From an uncultured bacterium (GTDB lineage: Bacteria > Cyanobacteriota > Vampirovibrionia > Gastranaerophilales > Gastranaerophilaceae): a DNA stretch of 64,000 nucleotides. A program made the translations under genes and the position numbers. Position 1 is the first letter of the stretch. The number at the start of each line of letters is the position of its first letter. Below, one piece after another: positions 53,109 through 62,400 of this stretch. The notes under the pieces were generated by a model. The model was not told where the DNA came from, did no database searches, and was given only the letters and a program-made list of their open reading frames with translations. The DNA is taken from contig CACWTN010000006.1 in assembly GCA_902763805.1 (NCBI GenBank), positions 1 to 64,000 of the forward strand, in the 5' to 3' direction.

Positions 53109-53180
53109 AAAAGCTAAAAAATTTGCGCTGGGCGTGATTCGAAGGGGTAAACTTTTATGCGACCTATCCCTAAAAGGAAG
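53109..53180 (-). pseudogene. Decayed tRNA-Lys 3' half; left boundary repeat of the islet
   Basis: Bases 53109-53143 match 56144-56178 at 33 of 35 positions (21 exact in a row), covering DNA next to the tRNA and the tRNA-Lys 3' end through its T-loop. The T stem is then replaced by 17 nt (5 nt in the intact gene), after which GACCTATCCC continues the match toward the anticodon before it fades. It has the form of the attachment-site copy left by an element that integrated in the tRNA. Confidence 0.65.
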
Positions 53181-53349
53181 GACTCCGTTTGCGAGCAGTC
53201 AAAAAAATAAGAGGTAATACAACAAAACAGGTTTACTGTTATTACAGTAACATTTGGGATTGTTTTAAACTTCGGACTCTTCAAAGTTCATCAGAAGATA
53301 TACACAATATTAAAATTGGTACACATCAAGACGGAGAATAACACTAACA

Positions 53350-53856
53350 TTAAGTAAAAGCAGGTTGTGAAGTAAAGTTTTTATCGACTTTTTGCGTCTT
53401 TTCAAATAAGCATATTGGGTTATCGTGGGGAGGAATACAAAAAGAGAACCTAGTTTTACCTTTTGCATTTGCAATAGCGAAATCACCCATTTGTATTATG
53501 TTCATCCCAATTAATATGTCACCTCCGACGAATGCGGATTCTGCAACCTCAACTCCTGATAACAACATACGGTTGGGCAAACCAATGTCTATTAAATATG
53601 TATCAACAATTTCTTTGCTATTAACACCGGTTACGGTCTTTTTACCAACGGGTATTAAATTTAACTTATTAGCAAGTTCAGGGGATATGACAGACATTGT
53701 TGCACCAGTATCCCATAACGCAATAACTTTGTTAAATTTACTTTCAACATCCTGAGTAATTCCTGCGGGTCTCACATTAATAGGTGTAACAATTGACGGT
53801 ACAACATACTTATAATCTGTTTTAAATGCGTAATGTCTTACTTTTTCTTTTCCCAT
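53350..53856 (-). CDS. Retropepsin-like aspartic protease
   Basis: 168 residues with a single retroviral-type aspartic protease domain: ALWDTGATMSVIS (about 48-60; catalytic DTGA) and a partner segment GGDILIGMNII (about 112-122), which gives the dimerising half of the fold. Bacterial members act as homodimers and cut unknown targets. There is no signal peptide. A GGGAAA site precedes the ATG. The small gene just upstream on the same strand is a frequent-looking partner. The target is unknown. Confidence 0.75.
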   Translation of the reverse strand: MGKEKVRHYAFKTDYKYVVPSIVTPINVRPAGITQDVESKFNKVIALWDTGATMSVISPELANKLNLIPVGKKTVTGVNSKEIVDTYLIDIGLPNRMLLSGVEVAESAFVGGDILIGMNIIQMGDFAIANAKGKTRFSFCIPPHDNPICLFEKTQKVDKNFTSQPAFT

Positions 53857-53886
53857 AATTATACATTAGGACAAGGTCCTTCTCCT

Positions 53887-54114
53887 CTATGCAAATACTC
53901 TGTTATAAAATCTTACAGTTTGTTCTTCTTTCTCTACAAATTGAACAAGAAATGTCCCAAGTGCATTATCTACCAGTGATTTTTTTACTGCTTCTTCCAT
54001 AGAATTATACGCACCCAAAATATCGTTATTTTTAATTACTATATACTTATTCAAGTAATTAGAAATCAAATTTTTTTTATTATTTTGATAATATTCATAT
54101 TCCTTTTCAAGCAT
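53887..54114 (-). CDS. Small DUF5678-like protein
   Basis: 75 residues, with YLNKYIVIKNNDILGAYNS (about 24-42) and a helix then ALGTFLVQFV. The pattern of KYxVIK-x-G-x-Y-x-S-x-EEA and LGTFLxQ looks like small DUF5678-type proteins that I associate with bacterial retropepsin-like genes. It has no catalytic motif. It is transcribed 30 bp upstream of the protease gene and may be its substrate, inhibitor or targeting partner. Confidence 0.5.
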   Translation of the reverse strand: MLEKEYEYYQNNKKNLISNYLNKYIVIKNNDILGAYNSMEEAVKKSLVDNALGTFLVQFVEKEEQTVRFYNRVFA

Positions 54115-54209
54115 AAGAACCTCATTCTTGTTTTACTATTATAACATATATTTTACCTTAATCCTATCAAAATAACAATCAGTACATCCTACACTTAATA
54201 GTTGATTTA

Positions 54210-55463
54210 CTAGTATCCATACTTCATGTATCTTAATATTTTTTCATTGGCATTGTAGTTCTGTTGCTGCCAGTATGCATTTTCAGAATTATAATAGTTT
54301 TGTATACGTTGCTGTCTTACAGCTTCTTCTTGTATTGCTAATTGTTGTGCTCTGTATACATCTTCACTTAATTGCTGCGTAAGTCTATCTTGTTCATTGT
54401 TTAACTGATTAAAACAAGCCACAAGGTTATTGCCATATTGAGTATTTATACAATTATTTGCGGTTTTAAAGAAATTATCTTGTCTTTTATACCAATAATC
54501 CATATTCCCATATTTTGCATTTAACATAATATCATACCAATCAGGCTTTTTTACATAAATTTTTAATTTTTTAACAGCATTATCGATTTTTTCTTGTTCT
54601 ATTCGTGCAATTTTTGCCATAACATCATTTTTTTGCTTGCTTGTTTGTGCATAATTTCTTGCTTGATAATATAGTTTTAAGGTTTCGTCTTTGTTAGTAA
54701 GCCCAGCAACTCTCAAATAATTGTCGTAACTTTTTTCTAATTCTAACATTTTTCTTGCAGCTTCCAACGCTAATTTGTAGTCATTTTTATGATGATAATA
54801 GAAATATCTAACAGTCCACGCATTAAGCTTATATGAATTTTGTACATTCTTATGTTTATATAACAAATCATTTGCATAAGGTAATGCATCTTCGTATCTG
54901 CCTAATCCAACATGAGATGTCATAATAATCCATTTTGAATCTTTAATATCATTTTCACTTAAATCATCACGTTTTAAAAAACGTTTTGCACTTTCTATTG
55001 ATTCTTTGTAGTTATACAAATCAGAGTATGTAATTGCTAATACCAAATCAATCCCACTAAAATAACTTGCCGGAACTTTTGTAAAATAATACACAGCATT
55101 ATTATAATTTTTGTTATTAAAATTGTAATAACCTAGTTCAATAGCAACTGGATATAAAGTTGAATTAAGAGCCAAAGCTTTTTCAAAATAATGGTATCTA
55201 TGCCAATCATTTTTAGAGTATTTTAATCCTTTATTCCAAAGTTTATCAGCTTTTATTAATTGTCTGTACCAAGATTTTATATCTTTATTTTTTTCAGTTT
55301 TCAACAACTCTTTAATAAGTGGATAATTTAATTGATATGAATTCGTGTTTTGCACATATTCATAAAAATAATCAAAAGTAATGTTTTCATACTGTTCAAA
55401 ATCATCTGCAAAACATACAATAGAAAAAAATAAAAATAATAAAACTGCAAAAAACTTCTTCAT
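54210..55463 (-). CDS. Exported TPR-like protein
   Basis: 417 residues. Signal peptide (about 1-19), then helical repeats of TPR type (about 70-250: for example YPVAIELGYYNFNNKNYNNAVYYF), then a basic helical region and a C-terminal stretch rich in Gln, Tyr and Asn (about 375-417). It would act in the periplasm or be secreted. No catalytic motif is seen. Codon and amino-acid use (very Asn/Tyr/Lys-rich) looks more AT-biased than the neighbouring chromosomal genes, as expected for islet cargo. Confidence 0.6.
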   Translation of the reverse strand: MKKFFAVLLFLFFSIVCFADDFEQYENITFDYFYEYVQNTNSYQLNYPLIKELLKTEKNKDIKSWYRQLIKADKLWNKGLKYSKNDWHRYHYFEKALALNSTLYPVAIELGYYNFNNKNYNNAVYYFTKVPASYFSGIDLVLAITYSDLYNYKESIESAKRFLKRDDLSENDIKDSKWIIMTSHVGLGRYEDALPYANDLLYKHKNVQNSYKLNAWTVRYFYYHHKNDYKLALEAARKMLELEKSYDNYLRVAGLTNKDETLKLYYQARNYAQTSKQKNDVMAKIARIEQEKIDNAVKKLKIYVKKPDWYDIMLNAKYGNMDYWYKRQDNFFKTANNCINTQYGNNLVACFNQLNNEQDRLTQQLSEDVYRAQQLAIQEEAVRQQRIQNYYNSENAYWQQQNYNANEKILRYMKYGY

Positions 55464-55664
55464 ATTACTCCTTAATACTCTTAATTACTCTCCAAATATA
55501 ATATAATCAATACTCACACAGAATTTTTTTTTCATGATTTTTTAATACAGGAATATTAGGTTCTTTTTTACCATTGATTATGTCTATTAACTCACTTTCC
55601 AATATATTTAACATCTAAGAAAACATAAAATTTATAGATAAACAGCCTATCGCACTCATTTTTT

Positions 55665-56132
55665 TTGCTAGGAAGCAACTATAATGTTTTTTTATTAAGC
55701 AATCCATATTTAACAGTACAAAAAGATTTCGCAAACAAAACACTAAACCTTAACAATCATTCGTACTATATTTTAAAACAATTGAGCACAAAAAACAAGT
55801 TTACGAAAACAGGTTTGTTTGTATTGCTTAGTTGTGTAGAAAGAAGAATTAAATACAAAAAACTTAACACAATTCTGGAAAAAGTCGGAATAAAAGATTT
55901 GGGTATAGGATATCATATTTTCAGACACAATGCAGCTTCAAAGCTGGAACAAAACGGAGTAGAAGCATCAACGATAAAAGACATTCTTGGTAACAGTACG
56001 AATGTTGTTTTATCCACTTATCTTAATCAGGGAATAAAGAGAAAACAAGAAGTAATAAACCTGAATAGTGAAAGAATAAAAAAATATGTGAAAAGTTGTG
56101 AAAATATAAAATTTAGGCGATTTTTAGGCTAA
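55665..56132 (+). pseudogene. Tyrosine recombinase (integrase) C-terminal remnant
   Basis: About 155 residues. The HIFRHNAASKLEQ segment (about 104-116) is the H-x-x-R box of tyrosine integrases, and LGNSTNVVLSTYL (about 127-139) matches the L-G-H-x-x-x-x-x-Y box with the nucleophile Tyr; the conserved His of LGH is Asn. The N-terminal arm, the core-binding domain and the first catalytic Arg are missing. It lies 26 bp from the tRNA-Lys 3' end and points at it, the usual place for an integrase. It should be inactive. Confidence 0.75.
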
Positions 56133-56143
56133 AACAACAAATT

Positions 56144-56178
56144 AAAAGCTAAAAAATTTGCGCTTGGCGCGATTCGAA
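56144..56178. repeat. Right boundary repeat of the islet (att-like)
   Basis: A 35-nt direct repeat of 53109-53143 (33 of 35 identical), starting in DNA just outside tRNA-Lys and running through its T-loop. Together with the left copy it brackets the islet. Confidence 0.65.
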
Positions 56179-56231
56179 CGCGCGACCTATCCCTTAAAAG
56201 GGGAGTGCTCTACCTGCTGAGCTACAAGCGC
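56159..56231 (-). tRNA. tRNA-Lys (anticodon TTT)
   Basis: On the minus strand: acceptor GCGCTTG/CAAGCGC, D arm GCTCAGCAGGTAGAGC, anticodon loop CTTTTAA (anticodon TTT), and T stem GCGCG/CGCGC with loop TTCGAAT. One C-T mismatch is at the top of the anticodon stem. CCA is not encoded. It is intact despite serving as the target of the islet. Confidence 0.95.
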
Positions 56232-56410
56232 AAATTTTATAAAATTTGTAAAATCTATTCAATTATCATTAAACCAAATATCTCGGCCTGTGGATTAACC
56301 ACAAGAACTATACTAACAAGAACATATTTCACTGTCAAGCGATTAGTTTAATTTTATTATAAAATTTACGATGTATAATTATATCAAGTACAGACTATAA
56401 GAGAGATATT

Positions 56411-57532
56411 ATGAAAAGAAAAATAAGTATACTTGGTTCTACAGGTTCTATAGGCAGACAAGCACTTGAAGTTATTGAAAAACTTCAGGACAGATTTGAG
56501 ATAATTGCACTTACAGGCGGCAGCAATACGGATTTATTAAACAAGCAAATCAAAAAGTTTAAGCCAAAATACGCATTTGCAAGTGATATAAACGCAATCG
56601 AAGGTGCAAAACCTATGTCTTTGGAAGAAATCTGTTCAAACCATGAAAATGACATAATCCTTGTTGCTGTATCGGGTAAAATCGGCTTGCGTCCGACCAT
56701 AACCGCTATAAAGAACGGAATTGATATTGCTCTTGCAAACAAAGAAACACTTGTTATGGCAGGCGATATAGTAATGAAGCTGGCAAGAGATAACGGGGTT
56801 AATATTATTCCCGTAGACAGCGAACATTGTGCAATTCACCAGTGTATAAAAGACATTGCACAGGTAGAAAAATTGATAATTACTGCTTCCGGCGGTCCAT
56901 TTCTTCATAAAACCGTTGATGAAATGAAAAATGCAACCATTGAACAAACCCTAGCACACCCTCGCTGGAACATGGGCAGAAAAATTACTGTAGACAGTGC
57001 GACACTTATGAACAAAGGGTTAGAAGTTATTGAAGCTCATCACTTATTCGGAATGGATTATGACAACATTAAAGTTGTTGTACACCCTCAAAGTATTGTT
57101 CACTCTGCAATCGAATATGTTGACGGCAGTGTAATTGCACAGCTCGGTCTTCCAAGCATGCATATTCCGATTCAGTACGCAATAACATATCCTGAACGAT
57201 ATGAAGGTATAAAATCAAAGAGTTTCAGTTTCTCTGAAATTGCAAGACTTGATTTTGAAGAACCAAATTGGGAAAAATTCAAAGCGCTTAATTTAGCTTA
57301 TGAAGCAGGACGAAAAGGCGGCTCTGCAACAGTATGTCTTAATGCTGCAAACGAAGAAGCTGTATTTGAATTCCTGAACGGTCAGATTAAGTTGTTTGAT
57401 ATTATTTATGCAGTAGAAAAAATGATGTCAAAACATAACGTAATAAATAACCTGTCGATTGACGAAATTTTTGAAATTGATAAAGAAATTAGAACAAAAA
57501 CAAAAGAATTATTTCAGCCGGCATCGGTTTAA
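56411..57532 (+). CDS. dxr: 1-deoxy-D-xylulose 5-phosphate reductoisomerase
   Basis: Makes methylerythritol phosphate, the first committed step of the MEP pathway. NADPH motif GSTGSIG (9-15), ANKETLVMAG, PVDSEHCAIHQ with metal-binding Asp and Glu, and SGGPF are present, as are HPRWNMGRKITVDSATLMNKGLE and VHPQSIVHS segments. 373 residues is normal. The gene has a GAGAGA site and stands alone with a terminator after it. Confidence 0.96.
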   Translation: MKRKISILGSTGSIGRQALEVIEKLQDRFEIIALTGGSNTDLLNKQIKKFKPKYAFASDINAIEGAKPMSLEEICSNHENDIILVAVSGKIGLRPTITAIKNGIDIALANKETLVMAGDIVMKLARDNGVNIIPVDSEHCAIHQCIKDIAQVEKLIITASGGPFLHKTVDEMKNATIEQTLAHPRWNMGRKITVDSATLMNKGLEVIEAHHLFGMDYDNIKVVVHPQSIVHSAIEYVDGSVIAQLGLPSMHIPIQYAITYPERYEGIKSKSFSFSEIARLDFEEPNWEKFKALNLAYEAGRKGGSATVCLNAANEEAVFEFLNGQIKLFDIIYAVEKMMSKHNVINNLSIDEIFEIDKEIRTKTKELFQPASV

Positions 57533-57540
57533 TTCATAAC

Positions 57541-57573
57541 AAAAAGCGGTCTGCAAAATGCAGACCGCTTTTT
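57541..57573. terminator. Bidirectional terminator after dxr
   Basis: A perfect 15-bp stem (57541-57555 with 57559-57573, 3-nt loop) with A and T runs at its ends. It serves dxr and the convergent small gene. Confidence 0.92.
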
Positions 57574-57580
57574 TTATTAT

Positions 57581-57829
57581 CTATGCTTCTATTGTAACTT
57601 CTTCGTTATCAGTAGCAAGCTCAAGCAGCCTGTATGCAAGATAGGCTCCCAGTGCAACCGCCTTAAGGTCAATATTTTCATCGTGTTTTGCAACTTCAAG
57701 TATTGCTGTATTGACTTCAGGATTTTCTTCTTTCATATACTGAACCATATTTTTTCTCCAGGCATGGACATCCTGAAACGCCTCTGTAAAAACTTCGGTT
57801 GACATTTCTTCTGTTATAATGGGTAACAT
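57581..57829 (-). CDS. Small hypothetical protein
   Basis: 82 residues. The ATG at 57829 is chosen because AAAGGAGAAAGAG precedes it closely; the longer frame to 57883 would start upstream of the likely transcript start. The protein is soluble and helical, with an acidic centre (EENPEVNTAILEVAKHDENIDL) and a final hydrophobic helix (ALGAYLAYRLLELA). It has its own strong promoter and a terminator. I do not recognise the family. Confidence 0.65.
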   Translation of the reverse strand: MLPIITEEMSTEVFTEAFQDVHAWRKNMVQYMKEENPEVNTAILEVAKHDENIDLKAVALGAYLAYRLLELATDNEEVTIEA

Positions 57830-57854
57830 TCTCTTTCTCCTTTTTATATAAGCG

Positions 57855-57883
57855 ATTATATAATATTTTTCAAAATCTGACAA
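57855..57883 (-). promoter_or_regulatory. Strong promoter of the small hypothetical gene
   Basis: Minus strand TTGTCA (57878-57883), exactly 17 bp, TATAAT (57855-57860). Close to consensus; it gives a leader of about 20 nt. Confidence 0.75.
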
Positions 57884-57929
57884 TACTTTATATATAGTGA
57901 AAATATAGATTTGTATATATAAAAAGGAG

Positions 57930-59351
57930 CTAATTCTGCTTATTTTTACAATCTAAATCAATAACACCATCTGTAAGATTTCTGCCGATTGATTTTTCTA
58001 AAGCTGCACGGGAGGTGTTGTATTCATAAAGAGTTTTATAATAAGTCAGCTGTGCATTATTATAGCTAATCTGTGCATCATTTAGTTCTGTCGGGTTTCC
58101 GACCCCTGCCTTATATCTGCCGGAAGAAAGCAAATAATTTTCCTTTGCCTGCTTCATACTAAAAAATGCAACAGGAAGTTTATTTTTATTCTCGTCAAAC
58201 AAATAAAATGCATTCTGCACCTGAAGATATATATTATTCTTTGTCGATTTTGCTTCCGACTGAGATTTTGAATACAGAATCTTAGCTTCTCTTAACTGAT
58301 ATTTTATTTGCATTCCATTAATAACAGGAAAATTAAGATATGCTCCTAATGTATAACCGTAATTGGAGTCAGGATGTCTGCCGCCGACTTCAAACTGTCC
58401 CTGTGTAATAAACTGAGGAAACCAGACCTTTTTAACAAGTTTAATATTCTGTTTTGCCTGCTCGACTTTAATATCTGCCAGTTCAAATTCAGAACGTGAT
58501 TTTTCACACAGTTCAACCGCTTTCTCAACATTTATGTCAAGCGCCTCGTATTTCAGATTATCTGAAACTGAATACTTCATAAAATACGGTATTCCGATAA
58601 TGTTATTCAAATTTGCCATAGCGATACTTACAGCGTGATTAGCCTGAATAAGCATAAGCTTTGAGTTACTTAAATTGACCTCTGCAATTGTAACATCAAT
58701 TTTAGGTTTAACTCCTGATGAATAAAACTTCTTTGCCTGCTCATAAAACACTTCATACTCTCTTACATTGTTTTCCTCAATTTTCTGTGCTTCAAGTGCA
58801 TATAAAAGATTAAAATACGCATCTTTCACTTTATAAACAACGTCATTTATAACATTTGTAAGTATAATTTTATATCCTTCTTTATCAAGGGTCCTTATCA
58901 AAGCCTGATTTTTTGTAACACCAAAATCATACAGAAGCTGGCTTCCGCTAATCTGACCAAGCACCCAAAAGTTATAAATCAGGTTTTCCCGGAATACATC
59001 AGATAACTGTAATTGTCTTATTCTGCTGTATCCGGTCTGCCAGCTAAATTGCGGAAAATAATTTGACCATACCTGCTTTATTCGGGCATCGGAAGCGAAC
59101 ACATCCTGCATAGCTGACTGGATTTTCGGATTATTCCCTAATGCAAGACGCAGACAGTCATCAAGATTAACCTCAATGACATTCTCAATACCTGCTTCAA
59201 GAGTTTGAGAATTATTAATCAATGGCTCAACATTCACGCTCTCTGGATATTCAGATATATCTACATTATTGCCGTATTCATTTACACTACCTGCAAATGC
59301 AGTTGTTACGGAAAATATCAAAACAAAACTAAATACTATTACATTCTTCAT
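57930..59351 (-). CDS. TolC-family outer-membrane efflux protein
   Basis: 473 residues. Signal peptide (about 1-20), then two outer-membrane-efflux repeats of long helices (about 60-250 and 265-450), with features such as LRLALGNNPKIQSA and GRYKAGVGNPTELNDAQISY. TolC trimers form the exit duct of RND pumps. It follows the pump gene by 65 bp and is the third gene of the efflux operon. It lacks a lipobox, so it is TolC-like, not OprM-like. Confidence 0.9.
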   Translation of the reverse strand: MKNVIVFSFVLIFSVTTAFAGSVNEYGNNVDISEYPESVNVEPLINNSQTLEAGIENVIEVNLDDCLRLALGNNPKIQSAMQDVFASDARIKQVWSNYFPQFSWQTGYSRIRQLQLSDVFRENLIYNFWVLGQISGSQLLYDFGVTKNQALIRTLDKEGYKIILTNVINDVVYKVKDAYFNLLYALEAQKIEENNVREYEVFYEQAKKFYSSGVKPKIDVTIAEVNLSNSKLMLIQANHAVSIAMANLNNIIGIPYFMKYSVSDNLKYEALDINVEKAVELCEKSRSEFELADIKVEQAKQNIKLVKKVWFPQFITQGQFEVGGRHPDSNYGYTLGAYLNFPVINGMQIKYQLREAKILYSKSQSEAKSTKNNIYLQVQNAFYLFDENKNKLPVAFFSMKQAKENYLLSSGRYKAGVGNPTELNDAQISYNNAQLTYYKTLYEYNTSRAALEKSIGRNLTDGVIDLDCKNKQN

Positions 59352-59416
59352 AATTATCTTCTGATTTAAAGATAATTAAAAAGTCTGGTTATAGTAATTA
59401 CACAAGCGGATATAAT

Positions 59417-62400
59417 TTATTTTTCGAACTTTTTATACAAGTACATGCCCAAACATAAAATCAGGGCTATTAATGCAAATTTAAATATCAATGATAAACC
59501 GGTAAAAAATGATACAACAGCATTAATGATAAACGGCAAAGCCATAAAGAAAATAATATATATCAGTATAATTGCCAATAACAACATACCAAATTCGGTA
59601 AGTAAAGCTTTTCTCTGATCACGTTCGTATTTAATTGTATTGAGCAAAACAAAGAACGCCGGAACTAATATACTTCCGAAGAATGCAACCGCAAGCATTC
59701 CGCCAAACACTGACACACCAATTGAGTGTCTGCTTCCCGCACCTGCACCTTTTGCAAAAACCAGTGGCAATAAACCTAAAATGAAGGCAATATTTGTCAT
59801 CATAACGGCTCTGAAACGAAGTTTTGCAGCCTGCATAGCAGCTTCTATATAATGCTTTCCATCCTTTTCCATAGCATCTTTTGCAAACTCAACGACAAGA
59901 ATTGCCTGTTTTGTAGATAAGCCTAAAAGCATAACAAGACCTACCTGAGCATATATATCAAGCGAAAGTCCCCATATATACTGAAGGAAAAGAGCACCTG
60001 AAATAGCAATAGGTGATATAAGCATAACCGATATAGGCAGCATCCAGCTTTCATACAAAGCAACAAGGAACAAATATACAAATGAAAATGCAAGAGCAAG
60101 TATCATAACTAATTGTCCTGATGACTGCTGTTCAAGGAAAGATTTACCAGACCAAGCATAGTCCATATCGTTCGGAAGAACCCTGTCAGCAATTTCTTCC
60201 ATAGCTTTCATACCCGAACCTGAACTTAAGCCTGAAACGACTTCAGCGTTTATGGTAATTGACGGATATAAGTCAAACCTTGTAAGTTTAAACGGTGCAA
60301 TTATATCTTTTGTTGAAATTACAGACGTCAACGGAACCATTTTTCCTGAGAGATTCTTAACATAAGTCTGATTAAGATTGTCCATCTTTTCTCTGTATGG
60401 TGCATCAGCCTGCATAAATACACGGTAAACACGACCAAACTTATTAAAGTCATTTATATATGTTGAAGCATACTGAGCCGCAAGCGTAGAATAGATTTCA
60501 GATACAGGAACACTCTGAGCAAAAGCTTTTTCCTCATTAATATTAACTTCAACCTGAGGGAGTGATGCGGTAAACGCAGTGTATACACTTGAAAAAGCAG
60601 GCGACACTCTAATCTGCTGCATAAGTTTCTGAGCTTCATTAAACATTTCTTCAGGACTTCTGTCACCTTTATCAAGGACCTGAAATTCTATACCGTTAAA
60701 CATACCCAAGCCGACAATAGCAGGAGGCTGTGAAACGAAAGTAATAGCTTCTGTATACTTTGAAGTAATCTTACGAGCCTGTCCCATGATGCTGTTAATG
60801 GAAAGTTTTCCAGATTTTCTTTCATGCCAAGGGTCAAGTTTTATAATTACGAGCGCAGTATTTTCACCGTTGAACCCGTTAATTGATAAAGTTGAGTTTA
60901 CACCCGGAATTTGCAGAATTTCTTTACACATGCTGTTTACAACATCAGTAGAACGTGAAAGAGTTGCACCGTCCTGAAGCTGCACCTGCATAAATACAGC
61001 ACCTCTGTCCTCATCAGGAAGAAATCCCTGAGGTACTATTTTAAACATAATTATGATAAACAGAACGATACCCATAACGGTACGAAGTGTTTTTTTCGGC
61101 TGCTTAACAAAATAATCGACAACTGAGAGATACTTATCTCTTACTCTGTTAAACCAGTTATCAAATTTTTCGATAAACTCATAATCAGATTTTTCATCTC
61201 CTGATTTAAGAATAAGAGAACAAAGAGCGGGAGAAAGCGTAAGCGCAACAACGGTTGACAGACCGACTGATGTTGCAATACATACGGCAAACTGTCTGAA
61301 CATTTGTCCTGTTATTCCGCCCAGGAAAGATACAGGTACGAATACTGCCATTAATACAAGCGATGTTGCAACAACAGCACCAAATACTTCTTCCATTGAA
61401 ATATTGGTTGCTTCTCTTGGAGATTTACCCTCCTGAATGTGACGCTGGGTATTTTCCAATACAACAATAGCATCATCAACAACAAGACCTACCGCAAGAA
61501 CCAAGCCGAACAAAATTAATAAGTTAATTGAAAAACCGATACTTGCGAGCATAGAAAATACACCGATTAAAGAAACAGGAATGGCGCAGAAAGGAACAAA
61601 TGCGGCTCTTGCAGTACCAAGGAATAAATAAGTTACGGCAGATACTAAAATTACCGCAAGAATAATTGCACTGACAACTTCCTTAATTGATTCCCTTACA
61701 AACTCAGTAACGTCGTACTGAATGTGGTATTCCATATCATTCGGGAATTTCTTGCTTAAAATTTTCATCTTCTTAATGATACGGTTTGTCAAATCAATTG
61801 TATTTGCATCAGGTAACTGTGTAACAGCAATAATAGCAGACTCTCTGCCTTCAACCATAGAACGTACCGAATAATTTTCCGCACCCAGTTCAACTCTTGC
61901 AACATCTTTAACTCTTACATTAGAGCCGTCTTTATTAGCTTTTAATATAATATTTTCAAATTCTTCAACTGTTTTTAAACGCCCTTTCGTTTTCAATGTA
62001 AACTTCATCATCTGGGGCGTTTCCATAGGTTCAGTACCTATGTTACCTGCAGGGGTCTGTACGTTTTGAGCCTGAATCGCCTGACTTATATCGGTCGTAG
62101 AAATACCAAGACTAGCCATCTTATCAGGTTTTAACCATATACGCATAGAATAATCACCGGCACCGTATACCGCAACTCCGGCGCAGCCGTGCGTTCTTGC
62201 AAGTTCGTCTTTAATAAACATAGACGCATAGTTTGCAAGATACAGTGAATTATAAGTTCCATTAGGTGAGCGTAAACCTATAAACAAACAGCCTCCGCCA
62301 CCCGTTGATTTACGCACGGTAAGTCCGTACCTTCGGACTTCTTCAGGAAGTCTGGGCGTGACGAGCTGAAGCCGGTTTTGAACGTTAACAAGGTTCATAT

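Larger units (their letters stand above)
53021..53349. other. Left edge of the tRNA-Lys islet, no gene
   Basis: This 329-bp gap holds the promoter of the glycosyltransferase operon (53043-53051), a decayed tRNA-Lys 3' half with flanking DNA (53109-53180), and an open frame of 55 codons (53174-53341) that I do not count as a gene because it has no recognisable start. Confidence 0.6.
53129..56143. mobile_element. Small genomic islet at tRNA-Lys
   Basis: About 3 kb between the two tRNA-Lys repeats (53109-53143 and 56144-56178). It holds, in order, an aspartic protease gene, a small partner gene, an exported TPR gene and an integrase C-terminal fragment directly beside the intact tRNA. This is the layout of an integrated element that used tRNA-Lys as its target and has since lost most of its integrase. 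Flanking genes (glycosyltransferase and dxr) look chromosomal. Confidence 0.6.

Noticed and set aside
53174-53341. Open frame of 55 sense codons at the left edge of the islet (VKKIRGNTTKQVYCYYSN region)
   Set aside because: The amino-acid pattern looks plausible, but there is no clear start or ribosome site and part of it lies in decayed tRNA sequence; at best a gene remnant.
55507-55614. 35-residue minus-strand open frame beginning MLNILESELIDIING
   Set aside because: No ribosome site and no promoter; in AT-rich intergenic DNA frames this short are common.
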